Below are positions 6,876 to 16,064 of a stretch of 32,624 nt of DNA, in pieces; position 1 is the stretch's first letter; each line of letters begins with the position of its first letter. The DNA is from Muribaculaceae bacterium. Lineage in GTDB: Bacteria > Bacteroidota > Bacteroidia > Bacteroidales > Muribaculaceae. The stretch spans positions 1-32,624 of the forward strand of contig RYWL01000016.1 of NCBI GenBank assembly GCA_003979155.1, read 5' to 3'. A model generated the notes under the pieces. The model worked only from the letters and a program-made list of their open reading frames with translations, ran no database searches and was not told the origin of the DNA. Position numbers and translations under genes: made by a program.

Positions 6876-7781
6876 TCAAAACAACCAGCTGTTGACACGT
6901 GCACGAACCGCCGACGATTCGCGAAGCATTCCAATCAGTTCAAGTGCCGAACGTTTGCGATAGCAGTTTTTCAATACATGGACACATCCCTCCATTTCGT
7001 TGTCGGGATGCCGGAGCCGAATCGCTTTCACTCCGCTCTGATTATAGACTGTTGCCTCGGCAAGCACCGAAACGAGCGAACTGTGCTTGACAACTTCCAA
7101 CAATATATTGACCTCATTGAGTTCGATTCGGATATCAAGAGCTATCTCTTTCGTCGACAGACAGTCGTCAAGAGCATTGCGCGCCTGCAGACCGCGTGTC
7201 GGAAGCGCCAACGGCCATTTCGACAATTCTGAAAAAGTGATTGTGGAATTCCCTGCAAGCGGATGGCCTTCTTTGATTATAACCGCAAGGTGGTTTTGGA
7301 AAAGAACATGCGATTCAATATCTTCATAACGAGCCGATGGCCGGAACGCCAGCACAAGATCGACCGAACGGTTGCGCAGCATTTCCATCAGTTCTGCCAT
7401 CGGTTTATAGAATATATTCAGCTTGACGCGCGGGTATTTCTTGGTAAACTCGATGAGCGTCTCTGTCAGAATAGGGCTGAAGGAATATGTCACTCCTATG
7501 TTAAGTGTTCCGGAGGCAACGGCGGCAAGGTCGTTGACCTTTGCCACACAGCTTTCAGCCTCAGAAAGAGTGCGCCTGGCAAATGGGAGAATCTCCACAG
7601 CCGCTTCTGTCAGAAAAATAACATTCGACTGACGATCGAACAAGCGTATGCCAAGCTCGTTTTCGAGCTGACGCACTTGCTGAGAAAGTGTGCTTTGGGC
7701 GATATTGAGTGCTCTGGCAGCCTCCGAAAAACTCTGCAATTCGGCCGCCTTGATGAAATATTTAAGTTGTCGTAGTTCCAT
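6876..7781 (-). CDS. LysR-family transcriptional regulator
   Basis: The 301-aa product begins MELRQLKYFIKAAELQSFSEA, with a winged helix-turn-helix (residues about 17-60, including AQSTLSQQVRQLENELG) and FDR at the end of the wing. The rest is a two-lobed periplasmic-binding-like effector domain (for example TLNIGVTYSFSP). Its 3' end converges on the second SDR with a 14-base gap. Its start lies 31 bases downstream of the ThrE_2 gene, so it may be the last gene of the exporter operon. Regulation of the exporter or of the steroid cluster are both possible; the position does not decide. Confidence 0.9.
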   Translation of the reverse strand: MELRQLKYFIKAAELQSFSEAARALNIAQSTLSQQVRQLENELGIRLFDRQSNVIFLTEAAVEILPFARRTLSEAESCVAKVNDLAAVASGTLNIGVTYSFSPILTETLIEFTKKYPRVKLNIFYKPMAELMEMLRNRSVDLVLAFRPSARYEDIESHVLFQNHLAVIIKEGHPLAGNSTITFSELSKWPLALPTRGLQARNALDDCLSTKEIALDIRIELNEVNILLEVVKHSSLVSVLAEATVYNQSGVKAIRLRHPDNEMEGCVHVLKNCYRKRSALELIGMLRESSAVRARVNSWLF

Positions 7782-7812
7782 TCGCTATTATTTGTCTGTA
7801 AATTTACAAAAT

Positions 7813-8316
7813 TTATCGTGTCACCTGAAAAGATATTTTCTTCATAAGAAAAATAGGTATGTTAGCACCGATTGTCATGCCGATAACAATCGCCCCACAT
7901 GTCATCCCGTTTGACATGAAAAGATAAAGGTTATGGCTAAACAGGGTCTCATCAAGATTCGACAGGCAGCCGACAAACCCTTCGAACGCACGACAAGCAT
8001 AAAGACCGGGTATCATCGGGAGTAACGCCGGAAACAGGCATGCCTCGGCCGGAACCTTTATCACCTTCGCTACGAACACTGCAATGATTCCTACAATGAA
8101 AGCGGCAATCGTCGCGGCAGCTATGATATTCATTTCAATTCCGCCCGGCATTGTCAGCAGAAAACGCAACAAATGACCGGCAGCGGCCGCTACCGCACAT
8201 AATATATACGCACGGCGTGGCGTGTGGCTTATACTTGAAAATCCGATAGCGGCCATTGCCGAAAACAGCGCATCATCAAAAAATACGGTCCATGAAATAA
8301 TCGAGTCGTCCGTCAT
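7813..8316 (-). CDS. Threonine/serine exporter ThrE_2-type (DUF3815) subunit
   Basis: The 167-aa product has four or five hydrophobic segments and the family features PRRAYILCA, AEACLFPALLPMIPGLYACRA (read here in two parts, FPALLPMIPG and YACRA) and a Gly-rich last helix. It corresponds to the C-terminal half of ThrE. In many bacteria the two halves are separate genes, as here, and both are needed for export. The ATG at 8316 overlaps the TGA of ThrE_1 (ATGA), which fixes this start over a TTG two codons upstream. Substrate (threonine, serine or other) is not certain. Confidence 0.85.
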   Translation of the reverse strand: MTDDSIISWTVFFDDALFSAMAAIGFSSISHTPRRAYILCAVAAAAGHLLRFLLTMPGGIEMNIIAAATIAAFIVGIIAVFVAKVIKVPAEACLFPALLPMIPGLYACRAFEGFVGCLSNLDETLFSHNLYLFMSNGMTCGAIVIGMTIGANIPIFLMKKISFQVTR

Positions 8317-9113
8317 AAGCAATTATTCATAACAGTGATTGAAGTCAATAGTCCTAAAGAAAGAGAGGCGGTCAGAACAAGCGCATCGGCAAACCGGCTG
8401 AAAGAACACAGATAATGGCACGCGAGCATATCACTCGCCGCATTGATATAAGGCACTCCGGGTATAAGATACAGCACACTTGTGGCAACTGCCACTCCCG
8501 GAGTTGTTCCCCAGCCGAACAGTCCGCATCCGGATGCAAGTGTAGCCGAGATGAACGCACAGAGAAAAAAAAACACCCTGATATCCATTTTTCCCCTGAG
8601 AAACCGCTGTTTTAAGAAATAGCCGGCCGCGGTTGCAATGAACACTACACCCATTGCAGCGGCATCTCCTCCAAAAAGACGGCAGAATGAAGCATTCGCC
8701 AGCGATGTCAGCCAAAGTATATGAAAATTGTCGACATACAGCTGTCCGACAATCGTCCGAAACCGTTTTTCCGCATCATCAAGAGAGAGCTTACCATCAC
8801 GAATAGACCAGCTAAGCGCGCTCAATTCGGTATTGATATCAAAATTTATTCCGGCCTTGACAACCCGTTGGGTATAGGTCTGCACGCTACCGCCTTCATC
8901 GGAAAGACAAACAGTCACATGACGTGGCATAACCGCAACATCTGCCCTATAGCCATAAGTCATAGCTATCCTGCCAACATTTTTATCAATACGCACACAC
9001 GTCGCACCGCACCCCCACAGCCATGCAGAATATTCCGCCAGAAATCGCCCGAGCGCATCCCGGGCATTTCCGGTGAAAGAAACATCCTCGCATGCCGCCT
9101 CGAAATCAGTCAT
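8313..9113 (-). CDS. Threonine/serine exporter ThrE_1-type (DUF1212) subunit
   Basis: The 266-aa product has a soluble N-terminal part containing FLAEYSAWLWGCGATCVRI, the conserved opening of the ThrE_1 domain, and a C-terminal membrane part with about five helices, including FGWGTTPGVA and LIPGVPYINAASD. It is the larger half of the split exporter. The start is uncertain: five ATGs lie in frame within 24 bases (9134, 9128, 9122, 9119, 9113), because the overlapping Asp-coding tract of the upstream gene reads as repeated ATG in this frame. The last one, beginning MTDFEA, was chosen because it is closest to the upstream stop. Confidence 0.85.
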   Translation of the reverse strand: MTDFEAACEDVSFTGNARDALGRFLAEYSAWLWGCGATCVRIDKNVGRIAMTYGYRADVAVMPRHVTVCLSDEGGSVQTYTQRVVKAGINFDINTELSALSWSIRDGKLSLDDAEKRFRTIVGQLYVDNFHILWLTSLANASFCRLFGGDAAAMGVVFIATAAGYFLKQRFLRGKMDIRVFFFLCAFISATLASGCGLFGWGTTPGVAVATSVLYLIPGVPYINAASDMLACHYLCSFSRFADALVLTASLSLGLLTSITVMNNCL

Positions 9114-9306
9114 CGTCATCATCGCCATCCTCATTTAATTTGTCTCCAGGAATAAACAAGATATCCCCCTCTCTATAGGATCCGATCAGGTTGCAGTGAT
9201 GCTTATGAGCCAGACGGGAGGAGAGCAGGTAATGTACAAACTGGATAAAACATGCCAGCAAAACAAGGCCTACAAGGCCATACCAGATAAACATTGGACT
9301 ATTCAT
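9106..9306 (-). CDS. Small membrane protein with poly-aspartate tail
   Basis: The 66-aa product has one strong membrane helix (about residues 7-30), a His/Arg-rich stretch (RLAHKHHCN) and ends in GDDDDD. It starts the exporter operon and overlaps the start region of ThrE_1. A -7 box (TAAATTTG) lies 34 bases upstream, supporting expression. The family is not recognised. Its position suggests an accessory role for the ThrE pair, but that is inference. Confidence 0.6.
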   Translation of the reverse strand: MNSPMFIWYGLVGLVLLACFIQFVHYLLSSRLAHKHHCNLIGSYREGDILFIPGDKLNEDGDDDDD

Positions 9307-9339
9307 GACATTTAAGAATTAGTAAGTTGAATTTCTGTG

Positions 9340-9347
9340 CAAATTTA
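9340..9347 (-). promoter_or_regulatory. -7 box (TAAATTTG) of the exporter operon
   Basis: The minus strand reads TAAATTTGC, a full match to the Bacteroidota -7 consensus, giving a leader of roughly 28 bases to the ATG at 9306. No convincing -33 TTTG is present. Confidence 0.5.
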
Positions 9348-9465
9348 CATTTGAGCTCACCATCGGGTTCTATATCCTGTAAGGATTTTTTCGTCAGCAC
9401 TCATCGCCTTTTCCGATAGAGAAACCGAAAAACTCCCAACTGAAAACGGCTCAAGTTGAAACTCC

Positions 9466-9523
9466 TACTTTTGCACAGTTTCCAAAACTTCCTTTTTAAT
9501 GTCGTATATTTCGGTTACCTTTG
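9466..9523 (+). promoter_or_regulatory. Two candidate -7 boxes for the acyltransferase/esterase genes
   Basis: TACTTTTG (9466-9473) and TACCTTTG (9516-9523), each followed by C, match TAnnTTTG and lie 106 and 56 bases upstream of the ATG at 9579. The nearer one gives a leader of about 50 bases. Neither has a clear -33 TTTG at 19-21 bases. Confidence 0.45.
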
Positions 9524-9578
9524 CAAAATAATTAAAAACAGATTAAAATTCGATTAATAATCTTCCGTTCTCAAGACC

Positions 9579-10709
9579 ATGAAAAGAATCGTATTTCTCG
9601 ACTACGTACGCGTGTTCGCATGCTTTCTTGTTATGCTGGTACATGCGAGCGAAAACTTTTACGGAGCGCCCGGCATGACCGACATGGCCGGCCCCCAGTC
9701 GTTTTTAAACAACGAGACCGACCGTCTGTGGGTGTCGCTCTACGACGGCTTCTCACGCATGTCTGTGCCGCTGTTTATGATTGTGTCGGCATTTCTGCTC
9801 GCTCCTGTTCCAGAAACAGAGAGCATGAACGTTTTCTACCGCCGCAGATTCATGCGCATAATACCGCCACTGGCAGTGTTTATGGTTCTCTACAGCACCC
9901 TGCCCGTACTTTGGGGACAGCTCGACACGTCGATGTCTCTTAACGACATATCGCGACTGCTGGTCAACTTCCCATCGCTTGCCGGACACTTCTGGTTTAT
10001 GTATCCTCTGATTGGCATATATCTCTTCCTGCCCATTATTTCGCCATGGCTTCGCAATGCCACTGCACGTCAAGAACTCTTCTTCATTCTCCTTTTCCTT
10101 TTATCGACATGCATGCCCTTCCTGCGCCGCTGGTTCGGCGAATTATGGGGCGAATGTTTCTGGAACGAATACCACATGCTATGGTATTTCTCGGGATATC
10201 TCGGATATGTGGTGCTCGCACACTATATTCACAAGCACCTGTCGTGGACGCGAAACGAACGTCTGCTCCGCGGCTCGGCGCTGGCTGTTGTCGGTGCAGC
10301 TCTCACCATATGGTCGTTCTATATACAGGCAGAGCCCGGAGTACTGTTGGAGACTCCCGAAATAGAAATCGGCTGGGCATTCTGCACAATCAATTGCGTG
10401 ATGCTTACCGCCGGAACTTTCATCGTATTCACAGCCATAAACTGGCGTGAGTCGGCAATCGTCACCGAAATGTCGAAACTCAGCTATGGCATGTATCTCA
10501 TGCATATTTTTTGGCTCGGCATGTGGGTTGACGTTTTCAAAAATATATATCCGCTCGCCACTCCTGCGGCGATTCCGGCAATTGCCATTTGCACATTCGC
10601 AACCTGCTACTTATGCACCAAAGCTATGAGTTACCTGCCATATGCCAAGTATATTGTGGGCACGGCATCGAATGTAAAGAAGATACTGCCGGCAGCGAAA
10701 AATGCCTGA
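9579..10709 (+). CDS. Membrane acyltransferase, family 3 (OafA/WecH type)
   Basis: The 376-aa product starts FLDYVRVFACFLVMLVHASENF, the typical first helix with Arg and the catalytic-type His of acyltransferase-3 proteins. It continues with about ten hydrophobic segments including SRMSVPLFMIVSAFLL and FWFMYPLIGIYLFLP. Such enzymes move acetyl or other acyl groups onto sugars of surface polysaccharides. The gene is 27 bases upstream of a secreted esterase on the same strand; acyl addition and removal activities side by side suggest surface or dietary glycan modification. The acceptor cannot be told from sequence. Confidence 0.85.
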   Translation: MKRIVFLDYVRVFACFLVMLVHASENFYGAPGMTDMAGPQSFLNNETDRLWVSLYDGFSRMSVPLFMIVSAFLLAPVPETESMNVFYRRRFMRIIPPLAVFMVLYSTLPVLWGQLDTSMSLNDISRLLVNFPSLAGHFWFMYPLIGIYLFLPIISPWLRNATARQELFFILLFLLSTCMPFLRRWFGELWGECFWNEYHMLWYFSGYLGYVVLAHYIHKHLSWTRNERLLRGSALAVVGAALTIWSFYIQAEPGVLLETPEIEIGWAFCTINCVMLTAGTFIVFTAINWRESAIVTEMSKLSYGMYLMHIFWLGMWVDVFKNIYPLATPAAIPAIAICTFATCYLCTKAMSYLPYAKYIVGTASNVKKILPAAKNA

Positions 10710-10736
10710 AACTCATATACAAACATCGTATCGACC

Positions 10737-11519
10737 ATGAAATCATTCTTCAAAATCGCAATTCTGTGCATGGCGGCCATTGCAGGCCTGCGGATGTCGG
10801 CCGGTGAGGTGATAGACATCGACACACCCCAAATGCGGATATTTCTCCCGGATGACGATAAAAACAATGGCCGGGTAGTAATCATATGTCCCGGCGGAAG
10901 CTATCTCGGCCACGCCTTCGAGCACGAAGGCACTCAGTGGAGCGAGCTCTTCAACGAACACGGCATTACAGCCGTTGTGCTTCGCTACACTCTCCCCAAC
11001 GGCGACCGCAACCGCCCAATCGCCGATGTCTACAAGGCTATGGACATAATTCGCAGCAACGCCGAGGCCTGGAAAGTGAACCCCGACGATATCGGCATAA
11101 TGGGCTCGTCGGCCGGCGGACATCTCGCGTCGACCATAGCGACCCATTCGCCGGCCGAATACACTCCCACTTTCCAGATACTGTTCTATCCGGTAATATC
11201 CATGGAGCAGCCGCTCACACACAAAGTTTCACACGACAATTTCCTCGGTGCAGACTCCAACGCGGCACTCGATGCCGAGTATACAAATTACCGTAAGGTA
11301 AATGCCACCACTCCCCGTGCCATAATATTTTTCAGCGGCGACGACACCGTGGTGACCGTAATGAACGGCGTGGAGTATTTCCAGGCTCTTAATGAAGCCG
11401 GAGTACCGGCATCTCTGCACATATATCCCACCGGTCACCACGGATGGGGCTACAACAAATCATTTGAATACCACGACGAAGTTGTAAAAGAGCTGTCGGC
11501 CTGGCTCAAGTCATTCTGA
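10737..11519 (+). CDS. Secreted alpha/beta-hydrolase, acetyl-xylan-esterase-like
   Basis: The 260-aa product has a signal peptide (hydrophobic residues 6-22, cleavage near SAG). The oxyanion-hole segment is CPGGSYLGH, the nucleophile elbow GSSAGG carries S125, the acid is probably D202 or D203 (SGDDTVV), and the histidine is H234 or H235 (PTGHHGWGY). This is the pattern of BD-FAE/Axe-type carbohydrate esterases that remove acetyl groups from plant polysaccharides in the periplasm. It is probably co-transcribed with the acyltransferase. The hairpin at 11550-11591 ends the unit. Confidence 0.85.
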   Translation: MKSFFKIAILCMAAIAGLRMSAGEVIDIDTPQMRIFLPDDDKNNGRVVIICPGGSYLGHAFEHEGTQWSELFNEHGITAVVLRYTLPNGDRNRPIADVYKAMDIIRSNAEAWKVNPDDIGIMGSSAGGHLASTIATHSPAEYTPTFQILFYPVISMEQPLTHKVSHDNFLGADSNAALDAEYTNYRKVNATTPRAIIFFSGDDTVVTVMNGVEYFQALNEAGVPASLHIYPTGHHGWGYNKSFEYHDEVVKELSAWLKSF

Positions 11520-11549
11520 GTCGAAACTGGTCTATAGAACTTAAACATA

Positions 11550-11591
11550 GGAGGCTGTGCCGTAAATCTCAACGTTTACGTCACAGCCTCC
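11550..11591. terminator. Strong bidirectional hairpin between convergent genes
   Basis: A 10-bp arm (GGAGGCTGTG with CACAGCCTCC) and a 6-bp inner arm (CGTAAA with TTTACG) are separated by one C/T mismatch and closed by an 8-base loop. It lies 30 bases after the esterase stop and 26 bases after the GH130 stop on the other strand. There is no U-run on either side, but position and stability fit a shared terminator or 3'-end stabiliser. Confidence 0.75.
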
Positions 11592-11617
11592 CTTATACAG
11601 AGACTTCAGCGGCAGCC

Positions 11618-12577
11618 TCAGAGCGAGTTCTGCTTTACAAAATCTATTATTTCTGAAATGTAGCCGAAGGCGAGGCAGACCGTGGTATCGGCTGCGCCGT
11701 AGTACACGGCCACCCTGTCGCCGTCGGTGAGCGCGGCACAAGGGAATACTACATTGGGGACATCGCCTGCCAGCTCATATGGCGCAGCCGGGGCAAGAAG
11801 ATATGGCTGCGTGCGGTAAAGGACGCGCGAAGGATTCTCGGTGTCGAGCAAGGCCGCTCCCATCGAATAACGGAAACCGTTGCACGTGGTAATCACACCA
11901 TGATAGAAAATGAGCCAGCCTTCGTCGGTGAGTATTGGCACAGCACCGGCACCTACTTTTGTGCACTGCCAAGCACTTTGTTCGAAGGGCGACGGGCTCA
12001 TCACATGACGGTGCTCGCCCCAGTATTTCATATCGGGGCTATAGCTGAGCCAGATGTCTCCGAAGGGGGTGTGGCCGTTGTCGCTCGGACGACTCAACAT
12101 GGCATATTTGCCGTTGATTTTTTCGGGGAAGAGAACTCCGTTGCGGTTGAACGGGAGAAAAGCATTCTCGCACTGAAAGAATTCTTTGAAATCGAAGGTA
12201 TAGCCAATGCCTATCGTCGGACCATGATAACCGTTGCACCATGTTATCCAGTAGCGGTCGCCGATGAAAGTGACACGGGGGTCGTATTTATATGCCGAAT
12301 CAATCATCCCGGTATTTCCGGCCTTGAACACAATGGGCTCGTGCTCGATGTTCCAGTTCACACCATCGCTGCTGAAGCCGGCGAAAATATTCATCTGCAC
12401 GGCACGGTTGTCGCAACGGAAAACACCGGCAAACCCCTCGCCAAACGGCACTACTGCACTGTTGAATATGCTGTTTGATGTAGGAATAGCATAGCGGCCG
12501 ATAATAGGATTTCGGCTGAAACGCCACATGACTTCCTTGCAACCGTCGGGACGGTCTTCCCAAGGTATCTGTTTCAT
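11618..12577 (-). CDS. GH130 beta-mannoside phosphorylase (likely Man-GlcNAc phosphorylase)
   Basis: The 319-aa cytosolic protein has the GH130 five-bladed propeller signature: SNPII-type start ([10 protein letters not shown]), SAYKYDPRV with catalytic D99, and [17 protein letters not shown] followed by VPNVVFPCA near the C-terminus. Length and tail fit subfamily GH130_2, whose Bacteroides members phosphorolyse Man-beta-1,4-GlcNAc to mannose-1-phosphate and GlcNAc. There is no signal peptide, which fits an intracellular phosphorylase fed by the neighbouring MFS transporter. It is the last gene of the GH92-MFS-GH130 operon, 41 bases after the transporter. Activity on Man-glucose or beta-1,2-mannosides cannot be excluded. 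Confidence 0.88.
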   Translation of the reverse strand: MKQIPWEDRPDGCKEVMWRFSRNPIIGRYAIPTSNSIFNSAVVPFGEGFAGVFRCDNRAVQMNIFAGFSSDGVNWNIEHEPIVFKAGNTGMIDSAYKYDPRVTFIGDRYWITWCNGYHGPTIGIGYTFDFKEFFQCENAFLPFNRNGVLFPEKINGKYAMLSRPSDNGHTPFGDIWLSYSPDMKYWGEHRHVMSPSPFEQSAWQCTKVGAGAVPILTDEGWLIFYHGVITTCNGFRYSMGAALLDTENPSRVLYRTQPYLLAPAAPYELAGDVPNVVFPCAALTDGDRVAVYYGAADTTVCLAFGYISEIIDFVKQNSL

Positions 12578-12618
12578 ATTATTCTAATTTTAATTAATTC
12601 TCTGTATTAAACAATAAC

Positions 12619-13938
12619 TCACTCGGCACCCTCGCCGTCGGTGAGAGCAGCGTTTACGCCGCCGTCGGCTTTTTGCGGAGCGGTGTCGTAGGTAAAGGGC
12701 AGGAACCAGGTGATTGCAAGCGGAACAATAATCATGACAAGCACCACGATAAAGAAATTGCGGAAGCCGCCGACTTCATCGCACAGCCAGCCGCTGAACA
12801 TGCCTGGCAACATCACACCGAGATTCATTATGCCTGAGGCAAAGGCATAGTGGGCCATCTGATGCTTGCCCGGAGCCACCTGCTGCATCATGAAAAGTGT
12901 GAGACCCACAAAACCGAAGCCGTAGCCGAAATACTCAAGCACTATGCCAGAGGCAATGAAGAGCTCGGCCGAGGGCTGGTATATGGCAAAAAGAGTGTAA
13001 ACGGCAAATGGAATATTGAAAATCAATGCCAGCGAGAAAAGAGTCTTCTTGAGGCCGTAGTGCGATATGAAGTAGCCGCCGAGTATCGAACCTATGACGA
13101 AAGCTGCGGCTCCGAAAGCTCCGTAATACAAGCCGATTGACTGCTCCGACAAGCCGAGACCGCCTTCGGCGACATCTGTCTTAAGGAATATAGGCACAAT
13201 TTTGATGACAAAGCCTTCGGCGAAGCGATAAAGTATTATAAAGGCAATGTAATACCATATATGCTTTTTGGTGAAGAAATCGAGAATCACACTCTTCAGC
13301 TCCGATGCCACCTGCCGTGCCGAGGCCTTCTGCCGTGCAGTGTTTTCGGCCGCCGGTATCATCCATGCATTGTAGAAAGCCGCGGCAATCATCATTATGG
13401 CTACAATGCCGAGCACCGTCATCCACGAACCTTTGACACCCATGCCCATCTGGTCCATAGTACCGGCAAGCCACACGAGCAGGCCGGTGCCGATAATCTT
13501 TGCGATGTTGTAGAAAGCTCCCTGCCAGCCTATATATTTCGACTGCTGCGAGTAAGTGAGCTCGCTCATATATACGCCGTCGCCGGCAATGTCGTGTGTC
13601 GCTCCGCTGAAGGCAATCAGCGCCAGACCGCAGATTGAAGCGGCGAAAAAATCCGACATGGTGAGCGAGAGGGCAACCAGTCCGAACATCACGCCGCTGA
13701 AAAGCTCGGTTGTGACAACATAGAATTTCTTTGTCTTGTAAAGCTCCATAAACGGGCTCCAAAGCGGTTTAAGAGTCCACGGAAGCATGATGAGAGACGT
13801 CCAGAAGGTAATGGTGGCGTTCGACACGCCGAGCCCCTTGTACATGAGCACCACTACCATATTCAGCACGACGAAAGGCAGACCGGCGGCACAGTAGACC
13901 GACGACACCCAGGCGATTGGAGTCACTTTATTTTTCAT
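12619..13938 (-). CDS. MFS sugar transporter (probable Man-GlcNAc importer)
   Basis: The 439-aa inner-membrane protein has about 12 hydrophobic segments of the AmpG-like MFS type: AAGLPFVVLNMVVVLMYKGL at the start, WTLKPLWSPFMELYKTKK after helix 2, and a central basic loop (about residues 205-220) between the halves. MFS genes of this kind sit beside GH130 in Bacteroides mannose loci and import the disaccharide made in the periplasm. Its start overlaps the GH92 stop (ATGA at 13935-13938), so the two are translationally coupled. Substrate is inferred from neighbours. Confidence 0.85.
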   Translation of the reverse strand: MKNKVTPIAWVSSVYCAAGLPFVVLNMVVVLMYKGLGVSNATITFWTSLIMLPWTLKPLWSPFMELYKTKKFYVVTTELFSGVMFGLVALSLTMSDFFAASICGLALIAFSGATHDIAGDGVYMSELTYSQQSKYIGWQGAFYNIAKIIGTGLLVWLAGTMDQMGMGVKGSWMTVLGIVAIMMIAAAFYNAWMIPAAENTARQKASARQVASELKSVILDFFTKKHIWYYIAFIILYRFAEGFVIKIVPIFLKTDVAEGGLGLSEQSIGLYYGAFGAAAFVIGSILGGYFISHYGLKKTLFSLALIFNIPFAVYTLFAIYQPSAELFIASGIVLEYFGYGFGFVGLTLFMMQQVAPGKHQMAHYAFASGIMNLGVMLPGMFSGWLCDEVGGFRNFFIVVLVMIIVPLAITWFLPFTYDTAPQKADGGVNAALTDGEGAE

Positions 13939-16043
13939 AGCTCAACAGTTTTTCCTTCCATTATGTCGTTGTGCGATATACGTGCCGGTATTTCACCGGG
14001 CTTGTCGCTTTTTACAATGGTAAAAGTCTTGCCGTTGTCGAGATGTATGGCGGCTTTGTCGTACAACATACAGCCCGTCTCATACTCACCGCTGAGCGGA
14101 TTCAGCGGATAGAATCCGAGAGCGCTCAGCACGTACCAGGCCGACATCTGGCCGCAATCTTCGTTGCCGCACAGACCGTCGGGTGTGTTCTTGTAGAGCG
14201 TTGTCATTATTCGGTGCAGATAATCGCGGCCTTTTTCCGGGTTGTCGGTGTAGTTGTAGAGATAGGCCACATGATGCGAGGGCTCGTTGCCATGGGCATA
14301 CTGTCCGAGCATGCCGGTGCTGAACAAAGGCAACGATGCCGTATCGGCCTCTTCGGTGAAGAAACGGTCGAGTCTCTCCTCAAGTCCTTTTTTACCGCCG
14401 AGCAGCTCGGTGAGCCCTTCGACATCGTGCTGCACCGACCAGAGATATTGCCAGGCATTGCTTTCACAGATGTCTTCGGTATAAATCTCGGGAGAGAAAT
14501 TCTCCACAAAGTCGCCTCCCGAACGGCGAGGCTGCATAAAACCTGTGACGGGATTGAACTGATTCTTATAATTGGCCGCACGCTGCATAAATTCGGCATA
14601 AACCGAGTCGTTGCCGAGATGACGGGCAAGCGCTGCAATGCAATAATCGTCGAAAGCGTACTCGAGGGTCTTCGACACAGACCACGAAGAGTCGACATCG
14701 CAAGGCACAAAGCCCAGCTCGCGATACAGTCCGATTGAGCGGTAGTCATCGTTTCGCGCAGTGCGCACACACTCTTCGAGAGCCGCCTCGGCATCGACCC
14801 CGGGGAGATTTTTGAAAACAGCGTCTACAATCACAGGTGCCGAATGATAGCCTATCATCATGTCGGTCTCCGAAGCCCACATGTTCCACACTGGAAGACG
14901 GCCGTTCTGCTTGCTGAAGTCGATAAGCGACTGCGCCATATCGGCGGCAGCATCGGGTTCAATGATTGTGTACAAGGGATGAGCGGCTCTGTACGTATCC
15001 CACAGCGAGAAAGTGCTGTAGTGGCGGTGGCCGGGCTCACATGTGTGAATATTGCCGTCGGGCCCCAGGTAGCGGCCGTCGACGTCGCTGAACACAACGG
15101 GCGCAAGCAGGCTGTGATACAGCGCCGTATAGAACACTGCCCTGTCGTCGGCATTGTTGGTGTCTATTTCAATTTTGCCGAGCGCCTTATTCCACATGCC
15201 GGTCGCATCGGCCAGATATTTGCCGAAGTCATTGTGCGGCGCCTCGGTTATGAGGTTTTTATGAGCGCCTTCGCTGTCGGTTCCTGAAATGGCTGTTGCC
15301 ACAAGCAGCTTCTCTCCGGGAACCGTCTTGAAAGCAAATGTGGCGATACGTCCGCCTGCTTCTGCGGTATCGACACTCACAAACGGCTCGGAGAAGCGTG
15401 TTTCGAACCACACTTTCTGATTTCTGGCCCAACCGTTGCTGAACCGATATCCGCGCACTGTGACAGAGTCGATTACTTCGATTTTTGCATCTTTAGTGCT
15501 GTCCCAGTTCATGGCTTTGGCAAGATTGAGAATCACCTTGCCTTCATCGCCTGGCCATGTATACTGCTGTATGCCGCAGTGCTCAGTGGCCGTGAGTTCA
15601 ACATCGATGCCATAATCGTCGAGGCTCACCTTGTAGTATCCTGCCCAGGCCTCCTCTGTGTCGTGCGAGAATCGGGAGTGCAGACCCAGCGGAGCCGGAG
15701 CTGTTCGCACAGGCTCTACCACGGGCATGAACGATATATCGTATAAATCGCCTGCCCCGGTGCCGCTGAGATGTGTGTGACTGAAGCCGGCGATGGTGCT
15801 GTCGGGATAAAAATAGCCGGCTATGCGGTCCCAGCCAGGAAGACCGTTGTCGGGACTGAGCTGCACAAGCCCGTGGGGCACTTGAGCCCCTGGATATGTA
15901 TTGCCGGTAAAATCTGTTCCGATAAACGGATTTACATAAGAAGCATAGTCGATAGAGCTCTCCGCGCAAGAATACATTAGTATTGCAGGCAACAAAAATC
16001 CGCCATGCAATATGGCAGACAATCTACTGTGTCTCGGTTTCAT
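13935..16043 (-). CDS. GH92 exo-alpha-mannosidase
   Basis: The 702-aa product shows the GH92 opening VNPFIGTDFTGNTYPGA and GLVQLSPDNG, then the calcium/acid region HGNEPSHH (about residue 584, with the general-acid Glu) and GNEDCGQMSAWYV (about 624-636, the base Asp). The N-terminus is a signal with a possible lipobox ending MYSC, so it should act in the periplasm or at the surface. GH92 enzymes remove alpha-mannose from N-glycans; with an MFS importer and GH130 this gives a route from high-mannose N-glycan core to mannose-1-phosphate. Length is slightly below the usual 740 or so, mostly from short loops. Confidence 0.92.
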   Translation of the reverse strand: MKPRHSRLSAILHGGFLLPAILMYSCAESSIDYASYVNPFIGTDFTGNTYPGAQVPHGLVQLSPDNGLPGWDRIAGYFYPDSTIAGFSHTHLSGTGAGDLYDISFMPVVEPVRTAPAPLGLHSRFSHDTEEAWAGYYKVSLDDYGIDVELTATEHCGIQQYTWPGDEGKVILNLAKAMNWDSTKDAKIEVIDSVTVRGYRFSNGWARNQKVWFETRFSEPFVSVDTAEAGGRIATFAFKTVPGEKLLVATAISGTDSEGAHKNLITEAPHNDFGKYLADATGMWNKALGKIEIDTNNADDRAVFYTALYHSLLAPVVFSDVDGRYLGPDGNIHTCEPGHRHYSTFSLWDTYRAAHPLYTIIEPDAAADMAQSLIDFSKQNGRLPVWNMWASETDMMIGYHSAPVIVDAVFKNLPGVDAEAALEECVRTARNDDYRSIGLYRELGFVPCDVDSSWSVSKTLEYAFDDYCIAALARHLGNDSVYAEFMQRAANYKNQFNPVTGFMQPRRSGGDFVENFSPEIYTEDICESNAWQYLWSVQHDVEGLTELLGGKKGLEERLDRFFTEEADTASLPLFSTGMLGQYAHGNEPSHHVAYLYNYTDNPEKGRDYLHRIMTTLYKNTPDGLCGNEDCGQMSAWYVLSALGFYPLNPLSGEYETGCMLYDKAAIHLDNGKTFTIVKSDKPGEIPARISHNDIMEGKTVEL

Positions 16044-16056
16044 TTCTTTGGCTCGA

Positions 16057-16064
16057 TAAAGGTA
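16057..16064 (-). promoter_or_regulatory. Weak -7-like box upstream of GH92
   Basis: The minus strand reads TACCTTTA, one base off the TAnnTTTG consensus, about 14 bases upstream of the GH92 start. No -33 box is apparent, so the promoter of this operon may need an activator or lie elsewhere in 16044-16253, where nothing else is recognisable. Confidence 0.25.

Noticed and set aside
9374..9391. ATCCT/AGGAT mini-hairpin with T6 in the intergenic region before the acyltransferase
   Set aside because: No plus-strand gene ends upstream, the stem is only 5 bp, and both candidate promoters lie downstream of it.
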